A DNA stretch of 64,000 nucleotides, from positions 644,750-708,749 of the forward strand of contig CAJJDP010000006.1 of assembly GCA_905182995.1 (NCBI GenBank), written 5' to 3'. The translations under genes and the position numbers were made by a program. This DNA is from Paramecium octaurelia (taxonomy: Eukaryota; Ciliophora; Oligohymenophorea; Peniculida; Parameciidae). Under the pieces are notes generated by a model that saw nothing but the letters and a program-made list of their open reading frames with translations, was not told where the DNA came from and did no database searches. Positions 1 to 13,570 of the stretch are shown here, piece after piece; positions within the stretch are counted from its first letter, which is position 1, and each line of letters opens with the position of its first letter.

Positions 1-265
1 TTAATGTTAACTTTTTACAAAACATGGCTTAAAAGTACAAAAATAACAAATGCTTATATTTAATCACTAAATCCCTTTGATAATGCTTGATAATTGATTT
101 TTTTAAGAATAAGACTACGAGAAAGACAATCAATCCTGGGCACTTAGCTATGCTTTAGATAAAATTACTAGGATTTTGAAGCTAAATAAAATTGTTTTCA
201 ATCTAAACTAAACTATTCCATCTCAACTGTTTTATTGAATAAATTTATTTCAAAATATTTTTATA
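1..265. other. Window edge and 5' flank of the coiled-coil gene; possible 3' fragment of an upstream gene
   Basis: On the plus strand a TGA-free frame runs from about 98 to a TGA at 236-238 and reads plausibly (it contains SWALSYALDKI). It is preceded by an in-frame TGA at 95-97, and I found no intron donor that would link it to upstream coding sequence. It may be the last exon of a gene starting outside the window, or chance. The remaining 27 bases lead directly to the ATG at 266. Confidence 0.25.
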
Positions 266-3200
266 ATGTATAGAAATTATGATCCAACTGCTTCGCCAGC
301 CCTTTCACACTAATCATAGGATGATTATGAAATAAAAATCAAATAACTATTGAGAGCTAACGATAAACTCGTATATAATGAACTCATTATTAGAATGCTG
401 TTGTTAGAGAAGCACTTGCTGAGAATGAATAGCTAAAGGGAAATATTGATGTGCTCTATAAAGAAAATAAGGATCTGAATAGACTTAATATTGAACTTTG
501 CGATTAACTTGAAAGAATTAAAAGAAATACAAGATAGCATTCAACTCATGATAAGACCATAATTGATTACGAATAAGAAATCACATAACTCAAATTGTTG
601 CTGCAAGAAAAACAAAAAGAGGTTAATTCTTTTAAAATAAGATATAATGAAGACTTATAAATTAAGCTAGATATTGTGGAGAAAAGTGGAAATGTATGAT
701 AAACAATTAATTTATTTAGTCTAATAAATTGAAGTAATTGGAAGAGCAAAACTAACAATTGATATAAGAATTAGATTTGATAACCAAAAGACTTTTAGAT
801 AGAGATAATGCTTAAGGGACTGTTGATTATGAAGAACTATTGAGAGAAAGAGATTAAGAGATTGAAATACTCACACAATAAATTATTCAAATTTCAAATA
901 ATAAATAAGTTAAACAGTTTGATCCAAGCAGTGATAAGAGGTAAATAACTGAAACTGAGGAGTACTATGGTTAAATAATAAAAGAGTTATAAGAGAAAAT
1001 TGAATAATTGAGAATAATAATTATTGAGAAAGATGATCAAATGAATCAAGGTTAAAATCAAAGTGCGCTGATAGAGATGGAAACTTTGTAGGTTTAATTG
1101 ATATAATACAAAATAGAAATTGAAGGATATAAAACTAGAATGTAATATATTCAAAATGAATTGTCCGAGAAGGACCATTTAATTGAAGACTTATAGAATA
1201 TTATTAAGGACTTAACCAAAAAAATTTAAAATAGATAATCAAATGATGTTTAGATTCCCATTTCCCCAAAAAATCCAAATAAAAGTCCAAGTAACTCTTT
1301 TAATTAAAATTAAAATAATGCTAATAGGAATTAAAGAAATCCTGGAGATGCAACCAAGAATGCTGCTGATGTTTTCTAATAGGAAGAGGATAATTTTGAT
1401 TAAAAAGATCCTAATGAGGAGAAAAAGAAGAAGAAGCATGGTTTGGAAGGTGCTAAAAAAAAGGAGGATGAGGACTCTATAAAAGATTATCAAAAGATTA
1501 TTGCAAATTTAAAGGCTGAAAATTAAAGACTATAATAAGAATTGAATTAGGCAATTTTTAGAATCAATCAATAAGAAGCTCTAATAAATGAAAAAGATAC
1601 CTAATTAAGTCTGCTGGAATTAAGAGAAAAAGAAATTCGACAATTAAAAGACTAATTGAACAAATAGTACAAATTAGAATAAGAAAATAAATAATTAGAA
1701 AAAAAACTTGGAGAATTAGAATAAAAAATTTAGGATTTAATGCTTGAGATTGAAAACTATGATTAGGATAATAAATTGAACGAAAAAAAATAATCAAAAA
1801 AAGAGGCTGATTATTAGAAGGCACTGTAAAAGTAAAAGGATGAATTATTGGCCAATTAAAAGAAGATAGAACAAATCAATAAATAGATGCAAGATGAGAT
1901 TAACTTCTTTGAAGATTAAATGAAGGATTTACAAGATTCTCTTAGAGTAAAAGATCAAGAAGTAAAGAAACTTCAAGAGTAAATTAAGGAATTAAACAAG
2001 ACTTTGGAGAAAAGCAATAATTAAAGTGATCAAATTGAAAAGCTGCATTAGGAAGCTCATTCTTAAACATAACTATTCGAAGAGCTTGAATAAAAAATCT
2101 AATAACAAGAATATGAAATCAAGACTAAAGAATAAGAAATTAAGAGATTAAAGGAAAAGAATAGGGATTTGCAATTATACTAATTAAAATTAAAAGATTA
2201 TGAAGAGAATATTAATTCATTAAAAGAGGAAATTGAAAGACTTAATTCTATTGATAAGTAATAGTAAGAGAATATTTATAAACTAGAGTAGAGTCATAAA
2301 ACTAAAGAGTATTAGTTATCTAAATACTCAGAATAAACAAAAGAAATGACAAATAAAGTTAAGGAATTAAATGAAGAAAAAACAAGTGAAATTAGAAAAT
2401 TCATAATTCAAAATGAAGAATTATAGGAGTAGGTTAGAATCTTCGAAATTGAAGTCAAGAAATTATAGAGCAATATCTAAGGAAATTAGAGAACTCCTGA
2501 AAGAACAACAAAGTTATAATAAGAGCTAGATGATTTATATGATAAATTAAATTAATAAATTGGAGAAAATGCAGATCTTAAAATTTAAATACAGAACCTT
2601 TCGACTTAAATCAAGTTAAAAGAACAAGAAATTAAGAAATTATTAGAAATATAACAAGACATTCGGTAAAATTCAAATAGGGAGAATGATTTAACAAAGG
2701 AAATTTAAGAACTACATCAAAAAATCAATAAATATGAATAAAGCATCAAATAACTTTAAGATTAGATTAACAAATTAGAGAACCTAATTAAATACAAAGA
2801 TTAATAAATAAAAAAACATGAGATTGAATAAGATAGTTGGAAGGATAATCTTACAAAGTTAGAAAACCAGATTGAAGAATTAGAAACGCAATAGATAAGA
2901 GAATTATAATAGTAAGATAAATAAAATAAAGAAACTATAAAAAAATTAGAAAATTAATTAAAATCAAAGGAACATGAGATTAAGAAGTTGTAGGATGAAA
3001 TTAAGTTATAATAAGAGAAGATTTAGAGTTTAGAGTAAATGATAGAATAAATTAATGATTAATTTCATTCTTCATAATAATAATTAAATGAAGTGTAATT
3101 GAAATTTTAACTTACAATAAGAGAAAAAGAATTTGAAATAAATAAATTGAAATAAAAGTTGGGAAGTTAGAAATCACCTGAAATTTAATCAGAAATTGAT

Positions 3201-6200
3201 TCATTACATCAATAGATAATAGAGAAGGAGACAGAAATAATTAAAGTTAAAGAAGATACTACAGAATTATCTTAAAAAATAAGAAATTATGAGTTAGATT
3301 TCAAAAAATTCTAAGAAACAATTAAAGAATATTAAAAAAAATTGGAGAGAACTACTTAACTCGAAATCCTAATAAGTGAACTCAAAATTAAAGATGAAAC
3401 CAATTAAGTTAAAATTGATGATTAAATTTCAACAATCACTAATTAAGATGCTATTATATAATCTAAAGATTAAACTATCAAAAAATTATAAGAACAACAA
3501 CGAGAATTTACTAAAAAGGGAGATTAATTAATAAATGTGTAAAAGAAATTGATTGAAACTGAGTAATAGTTGCACGAAGCTTTACAAAATGCAAGCACAA
3601 GTTAGGAAAAAATTAATACTTTAGAGTAATAACTTGCTTTGAAAGATTTAGAATTGAAAAAATTGAAGGATTAAATTAAAGATATTTAGAGGGAAGTCGA
3701 AAAGCTTTAAGCCAAATTATAAGATAAGGAATAGTTATAATATAAAATTATAGAATAATAAAATAAAATTGAAGAATTAGAAAATTAGATTGAAAAATTA
3801 AAATTAGAGAATAAAAAAAAGTCTTAAGAAAATTAGGTTCTGGAAGATAAAGTACAATAATTGAAAAAGTTAGAAGAAAAATATAAGAAATAATAAAATT
3901 TAATTGAAGAACATAAATAAACTTTAGAGTCCCTTGAAAGAAAAATTAAGTCATTAGAAGAATAAATTTAAATAAATGAAGATGAAAAAAATAGTTTAGA
4001 AAGAGAAGTTGAATTTTTAAAGAAGAAATTAGAAGATGAGAGGAAATAATTCGAAAACAAATTAAATTAATAAGCAAAAGCAAAGGATGACATTATTGCT
4101 AAATTAAAAGAAAAAATTGCTGAATTAGAAAAACTGGAAGCTTAACATTTTGAATTTACTTAGGAAGTTGAAGACTTAAAAGAAGAGTAAAAGTCAAGGA
4201 AGAATATTGAATCGAAACTCTAATCAGATAACAGTATTTATCAAAAATAGATTAAATAACTTGAGTAACAGATAAAACAATTATAAGAAAAGCTGAAATC
4301 AGAAGAAGAATCTCATAAAATATTGCGTAATGAAATTGAATAAATTAATTTAAATATCAAAGTTAAAGATGAACATATTTACAAGTTATAACAACAGGTA
4401 AAGAAATTAGAGATTTCAATTAAAGAAAAAAAAGAGTAGATCAAATAATTCAAATAAGATATTTCAGAAAGGTCAAGTTAGATATCTTAGATAGATTTGA
4501 TCGATAGAGAAAAAGAGGAATTGAATGATTAAATTCGATTAAAAGAGAAATCGGAAGAGTCTCTAAAGCAAACAATCAATACACTTTAATAATAAATATC
4601 TAAACTAACAAAATAAGTTTAGTAATTAATCCAAGATAAGATAGAGTTATAACAGTAAATAGATAAAATGATTGACATTGAGAATTAAATTAATCTAAAA
4701 GAGATTGAAATTTTAAGATTGGTTTAAATTGAGAAGGATTATCTGAGATAGAAAGAAAAGGTGAAAACTTTGGATAAGACAATTACTGATCAAACTCAAA
4801 AAATAAAAATCTATTAAGAGTACGAAAAGCAGACTATAGAGTCTATAAAAAATTATGAATAAGTGTTAGATGAAAAATAAGAAACCATTCAAAATTTAGA
4901 ATAAGAAATAATTAAATTAAAGTAATAAATAGAGGATTATCAAAGATAAATTACTAAGATTTCTAAGGAGAAAGAGAATGTAAATTAGAAAGTTAAGTCA
5001 TCAGAAATAAATTAATAACAGAAAATAGATATATTGGAAGAATAGAAAAAAGAATTACTTAGTGATTTACAATCATTAAATTTGAGAGTCGAAGATTTAT
5101 AAAGTTAACTTAAGGAACTTTAGGAGAGACGTGATGAATTTTAAAAAATAGAAAAAGAAGATATCAGAAGAATAAGTGATACAAATGAAAGGAAATATAA
5201 GGAATCAATTAAAGAATTAGAAAAAGAAATTTAAAGACTAAAAGCAGAAATGATTAAACAAGAGCATAATAATTCCAAGGAAATTGAATAGTAAATAGAT
5301 AAAGCATAAAAATTAAAGCAATAAAATACTTAATTGGAATAAACCATTAAGAATTTATAAAATAATGAAAAGAAGTTAAAATTACTTGAAGAACAGTGCA
5401 ATTAGATTAATGAGAGATCCCAAGAAAAATTAAATAAAAAAGATTAGATCATAGATGATTTAAATAAGTAAATTAAAAGTTTGAATGAGTAAATAAATAA
5501 ACTAAATTAAAAATTAAAATCTGTCAAGAAAGATGAAGAAGATGTTATAGCAGATTTTGGAGAGGATGCTGATGTGGATGATAATAATAAAACCAAAAAG
5601 AAATACGAAAAGGAATCAAAGAAGGAGAAAAACGAATAGAAAACATATAGATAATTGGAGAAAGAGATTGAAAAATTAACATAAGACAATATTAATAAAA
5701 CTTAATAAATCAAATAGCTGGAGGAATAGATCAAGAAAAGTTAAGAACTTATTTAGAAGGAAACAACAGATAAATAGTAAAAAATCTAAAAAGAAAAGGA
5801 AGAGAATTAGACAATTAAAAAGTAGGAGACAGAAATTAAGAAAAAGGATGAATAAATTAAAAAGTTATAAGAGGATATTTAAAAAACAGAAAAAAATAGT
5901 AAAGAAAAAGAATATTTAGAACAAATAAAGGTACTGAAATAAGAAATAGACCAAAAGACTTAATAAATTACAAAGTTATAGGAATAGATTCAAAAACAAC
6001 AAAAAGATATTAATACGTCAAAATAAAAGGATGAAAAAAATAATAAAACTGAATAAGAACTTAAAAAGAAAGATGAAGAAATTTCAAAACTGAAAGAAAA
6101 AATAGAAAAAGATTCAAAGGAAACCAATGAGAAAAAGTAAAATGAAAAGAACTAAAATGAAATAATAAAGAAATAACAAGAAGAAATCAAAAAAAAAGAG

Positions 6201-6899
6201 GAAGAAAATAAAAAATTTAAGGATTAAACCAATGAAAACAATAAATTAAAAGATTAGATATCTAAATTGGAAAAAGAGAAATCTACAACAGATGAAAAAA
6301 TAAAAAAATAAGAAGATAAGATAAAAGACCTTTAAAAATAAATTGATGATTAAAAATAAAAGACCCCAACCAAAAATAGAGATGATCCCAATGATAAATA
6401 AAATTAATCAGATAAAAAACAAGGTTCGTAAAATGATACTAAATATAAAGAATTAATAATTAAATTAGAAAAACAAATAGATGAATTAAAAATTCATATT
6501 ATTTATTTGGAAAGCTTACTAAAATAACATGGATATGATCCAAATAAATTAAAACCTGGAAAAACTAATAATGACTCAAAAAATTAGACCCCTAAAAAAG
6601 ATGATGATAAAAATGATTATCCTGAATTGTAATAAGTCAACGTTATTAATGTAATAAATTATTATATTTATTAGATAAGAAGATTAATGGCTGAATATAA
6701 ATATGAGAAAGATAGATATGAAAATAAAGTTGTTTAATATACTGATGAGCTAATCAAGTAAAATAATTTAGAAAAGGATGCTGAAGAAAAAATTAAATGT
6801 CTTGAAGATGATTAATTTGTTTACAATGATCCTGATGACTAAGAGCCAAAAGTCTATGTTATCAAAAAAGAAGGAGAATCGAATAAAAAAGTCAAATGA
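266..6899 (+). CDS. Giant coiled-coil protein (about 2194 aa)
   Basis: The protein is almost entirely charged, Gln/Glu/Lys/Leu-rich heptad sequence, so it should form very long coiled coils as a structural or scaffold component. I do not recognise the family. The ATG at 266 opens a frame joined by two micro-introns, 371-393 (23 nt) and 694-719 (26 nt). From 720 to the TGA at 6897-6899 the frame stays constant and was sampled open at several points. A less regular stretch near residues 330-410 is rich in Asn, Pro and Ser. Residues about 1755-2080 are a lysine/glutamate-dense low-complexity coil. The last 100 residues (containing YIYQIRRLMAEYKYEKDRYE) look less repetitive and may be a distinct tail. 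Ciliates carry many such proteins in basal bodies and the cortical cytoskeleton. That location is inference, because the sequence shows no targeting motif. Confidence 0.85.
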
Positions 6900-9800
6900 A
6901 ATTTATTATTCATTAGTATATGCTTTTATTAATATTTACGGATTCTATACCTTATTTTTTACAAGAATTCATTATAAATAAAAAAAAATATTCTACAAAA
7001 AGTATTTAAATAATTATCGATATCTTAAATTAGTTTAGATTAGATGAACCTCTAATCAGATAAGATATTCATACTAGAATCTTTCAATTATATGTTCTAC
7101 CTATAATGCTTCAATTTACGCCTGATGATTAAAGAGTTCTTAAAGTTTTTGAGACTAATATAAATTAATTTAAAGAAAGGCTCCAAGATCAAACTGTAGA
7201 ATCATATCTGAATATTAATGAGTGTTTTAAAATTATTCACCATACACTTATTAATAAAATTGGGATTAAATTCAGACGTCTTACAGAAATCTGATTTAAA
7301 CCCAGGAAATAAGGCTTAATAAATATAAAATTTAATTCTATTGATGGAATTCAGGATACATGACAGGATAGCTAAAGTTTACGAACTAAAACGAATCAAT
7401 GAACCAGAAAAAGTGAAGAGAATAGTCAAGTTTTTCACAAATTACAATATTGGAAGAAAGCTGGGCCCTCATGAATTTTGTGAGACTCTATTAGTGTTTT
7501 CTGTCTAAAAAATCGTCATAATTATAAGAATAAATCAATATTTATAGACAGTGGAAATTCACAAATGCTCCTTTTCTGAAATAGAGAATTCTATTCAACA
7601 TGATAAATAATACCACATAATTAGTAGCTTTATGATAGAGTCGATTGAATACCAAATTAATAAGCCTTTTATGCCATATTTTTTGGACTCATAATACTTT
7701 TACTTCATTATAAATCAGGAAATCATTTAATACAATCTAGCCTCTCTACTAACATCTAAAAATTCTCCTACAACTATAGTAAAAAGACACTTAATCTAGT
7801 CTCCAATTTACTTTAGAGATGATTTCATTCACGTTAAAAATAAAAATATTCTATATTCTTTTCAAAGACATGCACATCAAATTAGCCATAGAAAATTTCT
7901 ACTTAATATGCAACAAATCAATTTACAAACTGATACTTCCAATTACTTCTAATTTGAATTAGTAACTTCAATGTATATGACAAATATCGATTTAATTCAG
8001 AGCCCATTCATTAATTCTGTAGTTTTTGAAACTAATGAGATAACCCTAGAGATTTATTTTCCATTTTAAGGAAGCTTAATAAAATAGAGATATTCACTGT
8101 CCTAAAATTCAGATTTTGATTTTTAAGATGAGAAGAGAGAAGAAATAAATTTTGAGAAGGAACCTGGGTTAATACAGATATGGAATTTAGAATAGGAACA
8201 TGATTAGGTTAATTCTTTGGTTTTATATTGAGAAGAATTATTTAATAGAATTATAAAAATAAATAATTTAAATAAATGGATAACCTGTGCAAATAGTATC
8301 TAATATTCAAACAAATTGATCAAATTAATCTCTAAGAGTATTGTTTCTACTCCTTGGATAAAGATAAGCACTTATCATTTATATATATTAATGATGGCTC
8401 AGCAAAAATAGAATGCACAGAATTCGAATTGGTTGAATTAAATACTCTATCCTCAAAGAGCTAAGGGTTTCTCACAAGTGTGACTCAGAAGCTCAAAGAA
8501 ATGTTATCAAGGATAAAGCCTAAAGATGAGTAAGAGATATTATGTAGTCTTTCATTAGATTAGATATTTGTACATAGAATGAGTGAAGAAATCTTAATTC
8601 CTAGGTATATCATTAAGCAACTTAAGAGATCTAAGTACAGAGATGTATTTATTACTAACTTCTTTTAAAATGTTAAGAATCATGAAATGAAGGATCCCAA
8701 TGATTTTTATACTTCAAACAAATAAAATGTAAACACCATGAAAAAAATTATGAAAAATAAATTAGATTTAAATGACTAAGTGAGCGATTAGATAAAATAG
8801 CTATTTGAAACATTCTTTTAAGTATCTATTGAGAATATTGAAAGAATATCTATAAATAAGAAATGGATATATAATAGAAATGGTGTTGAGAAACAAAACA
8901 AATAACATTGTTGTTATATTGCTTTAAAATAATTTCATCAGACTAATTTAGTAGATAAAAAGAAATTGCCTGAAGAGGACATAAAATCAATTGAGGAGTT
9001 TTTTCTTAACAAATTACTTGTAGAAGGAAAGTAAATTGATAAATAATGTATAGAAATACAAAATTATCAATAAAAAAATCAATCGGGACTTAGATTAACT
9101 GCCACTTAAATTTATCACATCTGCGAATAAGAGAATTATCAAAAAAAGAGTTCACCTTCAAATGAAGCCCAAAAGCATGGCGAAGCACATGAAAAGATAG
9201 CTTTAAATGAATATGCTCGTTTGCATCCTGATATTTAATTGAAATAAACAGATGTTCTGTTCAACATATCCTATCCCTACTTATGTGGAAAGCCTGACGC
9301 TTTAGTTTATGATTTGAATAATAATTTAATAGNGCCCATTCATTAATTCTGTAGTTTTTGAAACTAATGAGATAACCCTAGAGATTTATTTTCCATTTTA
9401 AGGAAGCTTAATAAAATAGAGATATTCACTGTCCTAAAATTCAGATTTTGATTTTTAAGATGAGAAGAGAGAAGAAATAAATTTTGAGAAGGAACCTGGG
9501 TTAATACAGATATGGAATTTAGAATAGGAACATGATTAGGTTAATTCTTTGGTTTTATATTGAGAAGAATTATTTAATAGAATTATAAAAATAAATAATT
9601 TAAATAAATGGATAACCTGTGCAAATAGTATCTAATATTCAAACAAATTGATCAAATTAATCTCTAAGAGTATTGTTTCTACTCCTTGGATAAAGATAAG
9701 CACTTATCATTTATATATATTAATGATGGCTCAGCAAAAATAGAATGCACAGAATTCGAATTGGTTGAATTAAATACTCTATCCTCAAAGAGCTAAGGGT

Positions 9801-11035
9801 TTCTCACAAGTGTGACTCAGAAGCTCAAAGAAATGTTATCAAGGATAAAGCCTAAAGATGAGTAAGAGATATTATGTAGTCTTTCATTAGATTAGATATT
9901 TGTACATAGAATGAGTGAAGAAATCTTAATTCCTAGGTATATCATTAAGCAACTTAAGAGATCTAAGTACAGAGATGTATTTATTACTAACTTCTTTTAA
10001 AATGTTAAGAATCATGAAATGAAGGATCCCAATGATTTTTATACTTCAAACAAATAAAATGTAAACACCATGAAAAAAATTATGAAAAATAAATTAGATT
10101 TAAATGACTAAGTGAGCGATTAGATAAAATAGCTATTTGAAACATTCTTTTAAGTATCTATTGAGAATATTGAAAGAATATCTATAAATAAGAAATGGAT
10201 ATATAATAGAAATGGTGTTGAGAAACAAAACAAATAACATTGTTGTTATATTGCTTTAAAATAATTTCATCAGACTAATTTAGTAGATAAAAAGAAATTG
10301 CCTGAAGAGGACATAAAATCAATTGAGGAGTTTTTTCTTAACAAATTACTTGTAGAAGGAAAGTAAATTGATAAATAATGTATAGAAATACAAAATTATC
10401 AATAAAAAAATCAATCGGGACTTAGATTAACTGCCACTTAAATTTATCACATCTGCGAATAAGAGAATTATCAAAAAAAGAGTTCACCTTCAAATGAAGC
10501 CCAAAAGCATGGCGAAGCACATGAAAAGATAGCTTTAAATGAATATGCTCGTTTGCATCCTGATATTTAATTGAAATAAACAGATGTTCTGTTCAACATA
10601 TCCTATCCCTACTTATGTGGAAAGCCTGACGCTTTAGTTTATGATTTGAATAATAATTTAATAGGATTGGTAGAAGTCAAGTCTCCCTTTATAAAGAAGG
10701 AACTTAATATGAATCAAGATGAAAATTTCTTATTAGATTATATATTTGTGGATCAATAAAATGTTCATTAATTGAAAAGGAATCATTAGCATTATTATTA
10801 AGTGTAAGTATATTTGCTGATTACTGAATTATGTTGGTGTGATTTTATTGTGTCTACACTTCGAGGGAATAGAGTAATTAGGGTGTTAAGAGACGAAATA
10901 TGCATAAAACAGATAATAAGGAAATCGGAGTTTTATCATTTTACTCAGATATTACCTCGGTATTGCTAATTGCAGAAGAAATAATTAGAGGAAGAGGATT
11001 TGGAAGTAATAAGGAACAAAAAAGTATTTAATTGA
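6896..11035 (+). CDS. YqaJ/lambda-exonuclease-like PD-(D/E)XK nuclease protein, interrupted by an assembly duplication
   Basis: The C-terminal about 250 residues carry the YqaJ-type nuclease signature: a helix with Gly and Glu (AQKHGEAHEKIALNEY), then GKPDALVYD, then GLVEVKSP (the D...ExK metal site), then HYYQVQVYLLIT with the family glutamine. This family digests double-stranded DNA ends in phages and occurs in some eukaryotic mobile-element proteins. The roughly 600 residues before it are not recognised. The gene has a 29-nt intron at 8220-8248 (repeated at 9552-9580) and stops at TGA 11033-11035. The 1331-bp direct duplication around the N at 9333 breaks the frame; with it removed the frame is continuous. 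Upstream, the frame from ATG 6896 (or 6920) runs to TGA 7292 while the main frame is open from about 7212. A 52-nt intron (7224-7275) or one surplus base near 7261 would join them. Otherwise the nuclease gene starts at ATG 7218 or 7334. Confidence 0.72.
8002..10664 (+). repeat. Direct duplication (2 x 1331 bp) flanking one N: likely assembly artefact
   Basis: Bases 8002-9332 recur at 9334-10664 with a constant offset of 1332 and no differences that I can find. The copies are separated by the single ambiguous base N at 9333. The first copy ends inside a codon series that continues correctly only after the second copy. This is what results when two overlapping contigs are abutted in a scaffold without merging their overlap. 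A genuine recent tandem duplication is less likely, because the boundary coincides with the N and the reading frame is restored by deleting one copy. Confidence 0.93.
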
Positions 11036-11058
11036 TATTGAATATATATAATTATTAA

Positions 11059-13570
11059 ATGAATTAACCAAAAAATACTAGATTTATAACCTTTACAATA
11101 CCCTACGCCTAAAGTCAAGATCCATAGTTTCCCCCATCAAATTTATTGGAAATATCATCGACTCCTTTGGGCTGGCAGAGTTGTAGGTTTTGCCAATATC
11201 CATAAGAGTTGATATTGCAATTCTAATCTGCCATAACCGTTCATAAAATGCAAATTCTATCTCACGAGAAGAAAATACCTACAAAGATAGAGGTTTTCAT
11301 AGGAAGACTGTAGGGGAGAATGGATTTAGAAAATGCAAGTTTTAAAAAGATTGGCTATTTCACATTTCATTCCAACGAACAATCAAATTGGTAAGCCAGA
11401 GAGCTCAAAACAGTATCAATTGATGAATCTAATTGCAACTATCTAAAACTATTGGTGCATCGCAATCATGAAAATAAGTTTAATCCATTTAATCAAGTTG
11501 GTGTTGTTGCAATCAGAATTTATGGGGATAAGGCAGAACTTCCTCCTCCAAAAAAGATAAGTAAGGTCTAAGATAAGGTCTTGGATGAATTATACAATCC
11601 GCAATAAGATAAATTGATTGACACTAAATTGTTGGCGCACATTATTGCACTTGAACATGTAAAGTATTCCTTAATATGAGAGTCCAAAGATTATGCAATC
11701 AAGTAGGAAAACTATTAAGAAGCCAAAAAACTCAAAAACAGAATTACCCAACTCAGATCATTGGGAGTCTAATTGAGGGATTTGGAGGAGAGGAAAAAGG
11801 AAGTGTTATAAAATGAGGATTATGATTAGGCAGAAGTTATCAAAGAGCAAATTTATAAATTGAAAATTGAGAATGGACTTGTAGATGAACAAGGAAATGA
11901 GTATAAACCCAATATTGAAAAGATCAGGCAGCAAGAATTAGGTGAGTAAGCAGATAACTATGAGGTTAGGAGAAATTCAAAACCATCAATCAAATAATTA
12001 GATAATAATAAGATAATTGAGGATAGTTTCGATAAAATGCCTCAAGATGAATAAACTTATTTAATTGAATAATTGAATAATAACAATAACATTACTCATA
12101 TTACAAATAATTAAAACGAGAATGTAAATACAAGTTATTAATAACCTACTTCTTTTGATTAATAACTTAAAAATGAAAAGATGTTAAATTATGATGAGAT
12201 GGTAATACCAGCTTTAAAAAATAAATAAAATAATAATACCTAGATTTTAGAAGAGTACTCTGAAGTAGATAAAAGTAAATAACAAATTGAAGAATTGAGT
12301 TCTGAAAATTAGAAATAAGTTGAAGCTATCAAACCCTATTATGGAATGGACTTTTGCAAAAACTATTTCTCTAAGAACTGGGCTCGTAGAGAAGAAGGCA
12401 TTCGTTGGCTAATTGAACAATTTAACAATCCAACTTAAATCAATTTATCCAATATTGACGGAGCCTTTTAAGCTACCTTATTGTTGATCTACAAAGGCAT
12501 TTAAGATAAAGCCGACAAAGTAGTGTATGCAAGTCTTTAATTAATGCAATAAACCCTTCTTAAATTGAAACCGAACAAATTAAATGACGAAAGTCCTATA
12601 ATATTGGATAATATCGTATTGGTAGATTATTTTCATAACATTAGATTCTCATGGAGAAAATGGGTGATATTAATGAGAGACACAAAGAAGAATGCAAAAA
12701 GATTCTATTGACTTTAGCTGAAACCTAGATTATGGGAAGTGCTGGAGTGATCAACCATTTAGTAAAAGGGATTACAACAAAACCAAATTTACAATTATCA
12801 TCTGTCAGACACATCTAAGCCAGATTAATGCTCATTTACAATTTAATCTAAAAATATAAAATTAATAATGAAAGAGTTCCTTATAATCCTGTAATGGATG
12901 TTGCTATCAAATATTTGGATCACTCTGCTGAATAAGTTAGAACTTGTGCAATTTATATAATAACTGAAGTCTATAAAAATTAAGGAGATAAAGTGAGAGA
13001 AAGCATTAAGGGAATCAGACCTGCACAATAGTAAATTCTAGATGAATTGTTTTATAAAATAGACAATGGAGGGAATGTTCAAACATCCTTTGAATAAGAA
13101 AAGAAACCATAACCAAAGAAGAAATAATAACAAAATAACCCTGATTAAGTCTTTTAATAAATAACACAGGCTTGTGAATTTTGTGGAATTGAAAATAAGG
13201 AATTCATTTAAAGCCAAAAGCTCGATATGCATTTATGGAAGGAATGTGTAATGCTCACAACTTGTTTATCATGCGCCTAAGTGGTTGAAGTCTCTCAATT
13301 AACTAATCATCATTTTGAAGAATGTGAATTTGCTAAAAACTATAGATAATGTGAAACGTATGCTATTATTAAGAATCTTTTAGTTGTGGATGTGCTGTCT
13401 TAGAAAACCAATTGGCTGAACATTTGAATAAAAAAGTTTGTAATACTTCAACAGGTGATACTTGTCCATTATGTTACAAGAACATTGGTCTGAATTGGAA
13501 AATTCACTTAGCCATTTGTGAACAACAAGAGCGAAACAAACAATAGTCTGTTCCTTCAGAAAACAAATGA
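11059..13570 (+). CDS. CEP104: CEP104-like ciliary tip / centrosomal protein
   Basis: CEP104 tracks microtubule plus ends and the tips of cilia. The family architecture is visible in order. First comes an N-terminal jelly-roll region with GWQSCRFCQYPQEL and FTFHSNEQSNWQARELKTVS. Next is a short coiled coil (EERKKEVLQNEDYDQAEVI) and a low-complexity Asn/Gln linker. The TOG domain starts at GMDFCKNYFSKNWARREEGI. The C-terminal zinc-binding region has several Cys/His clusters (CEFCGIE, CLSCAQ, CETCGCAV) and ends near CPLCYKNIGLNWKIHLAIC. Three introns are needed: 11659-11682 (24 nt), 12622-12644 (23 nt) and 13358-13383 (26 nt). The ATG at 11059 lies 23 bases after the preceding gene's stop and gives the expected N-terminus, and TGA is at 13568-13570. 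Its presence fits an abundantly ciliated cell. Confidence 0.93.
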
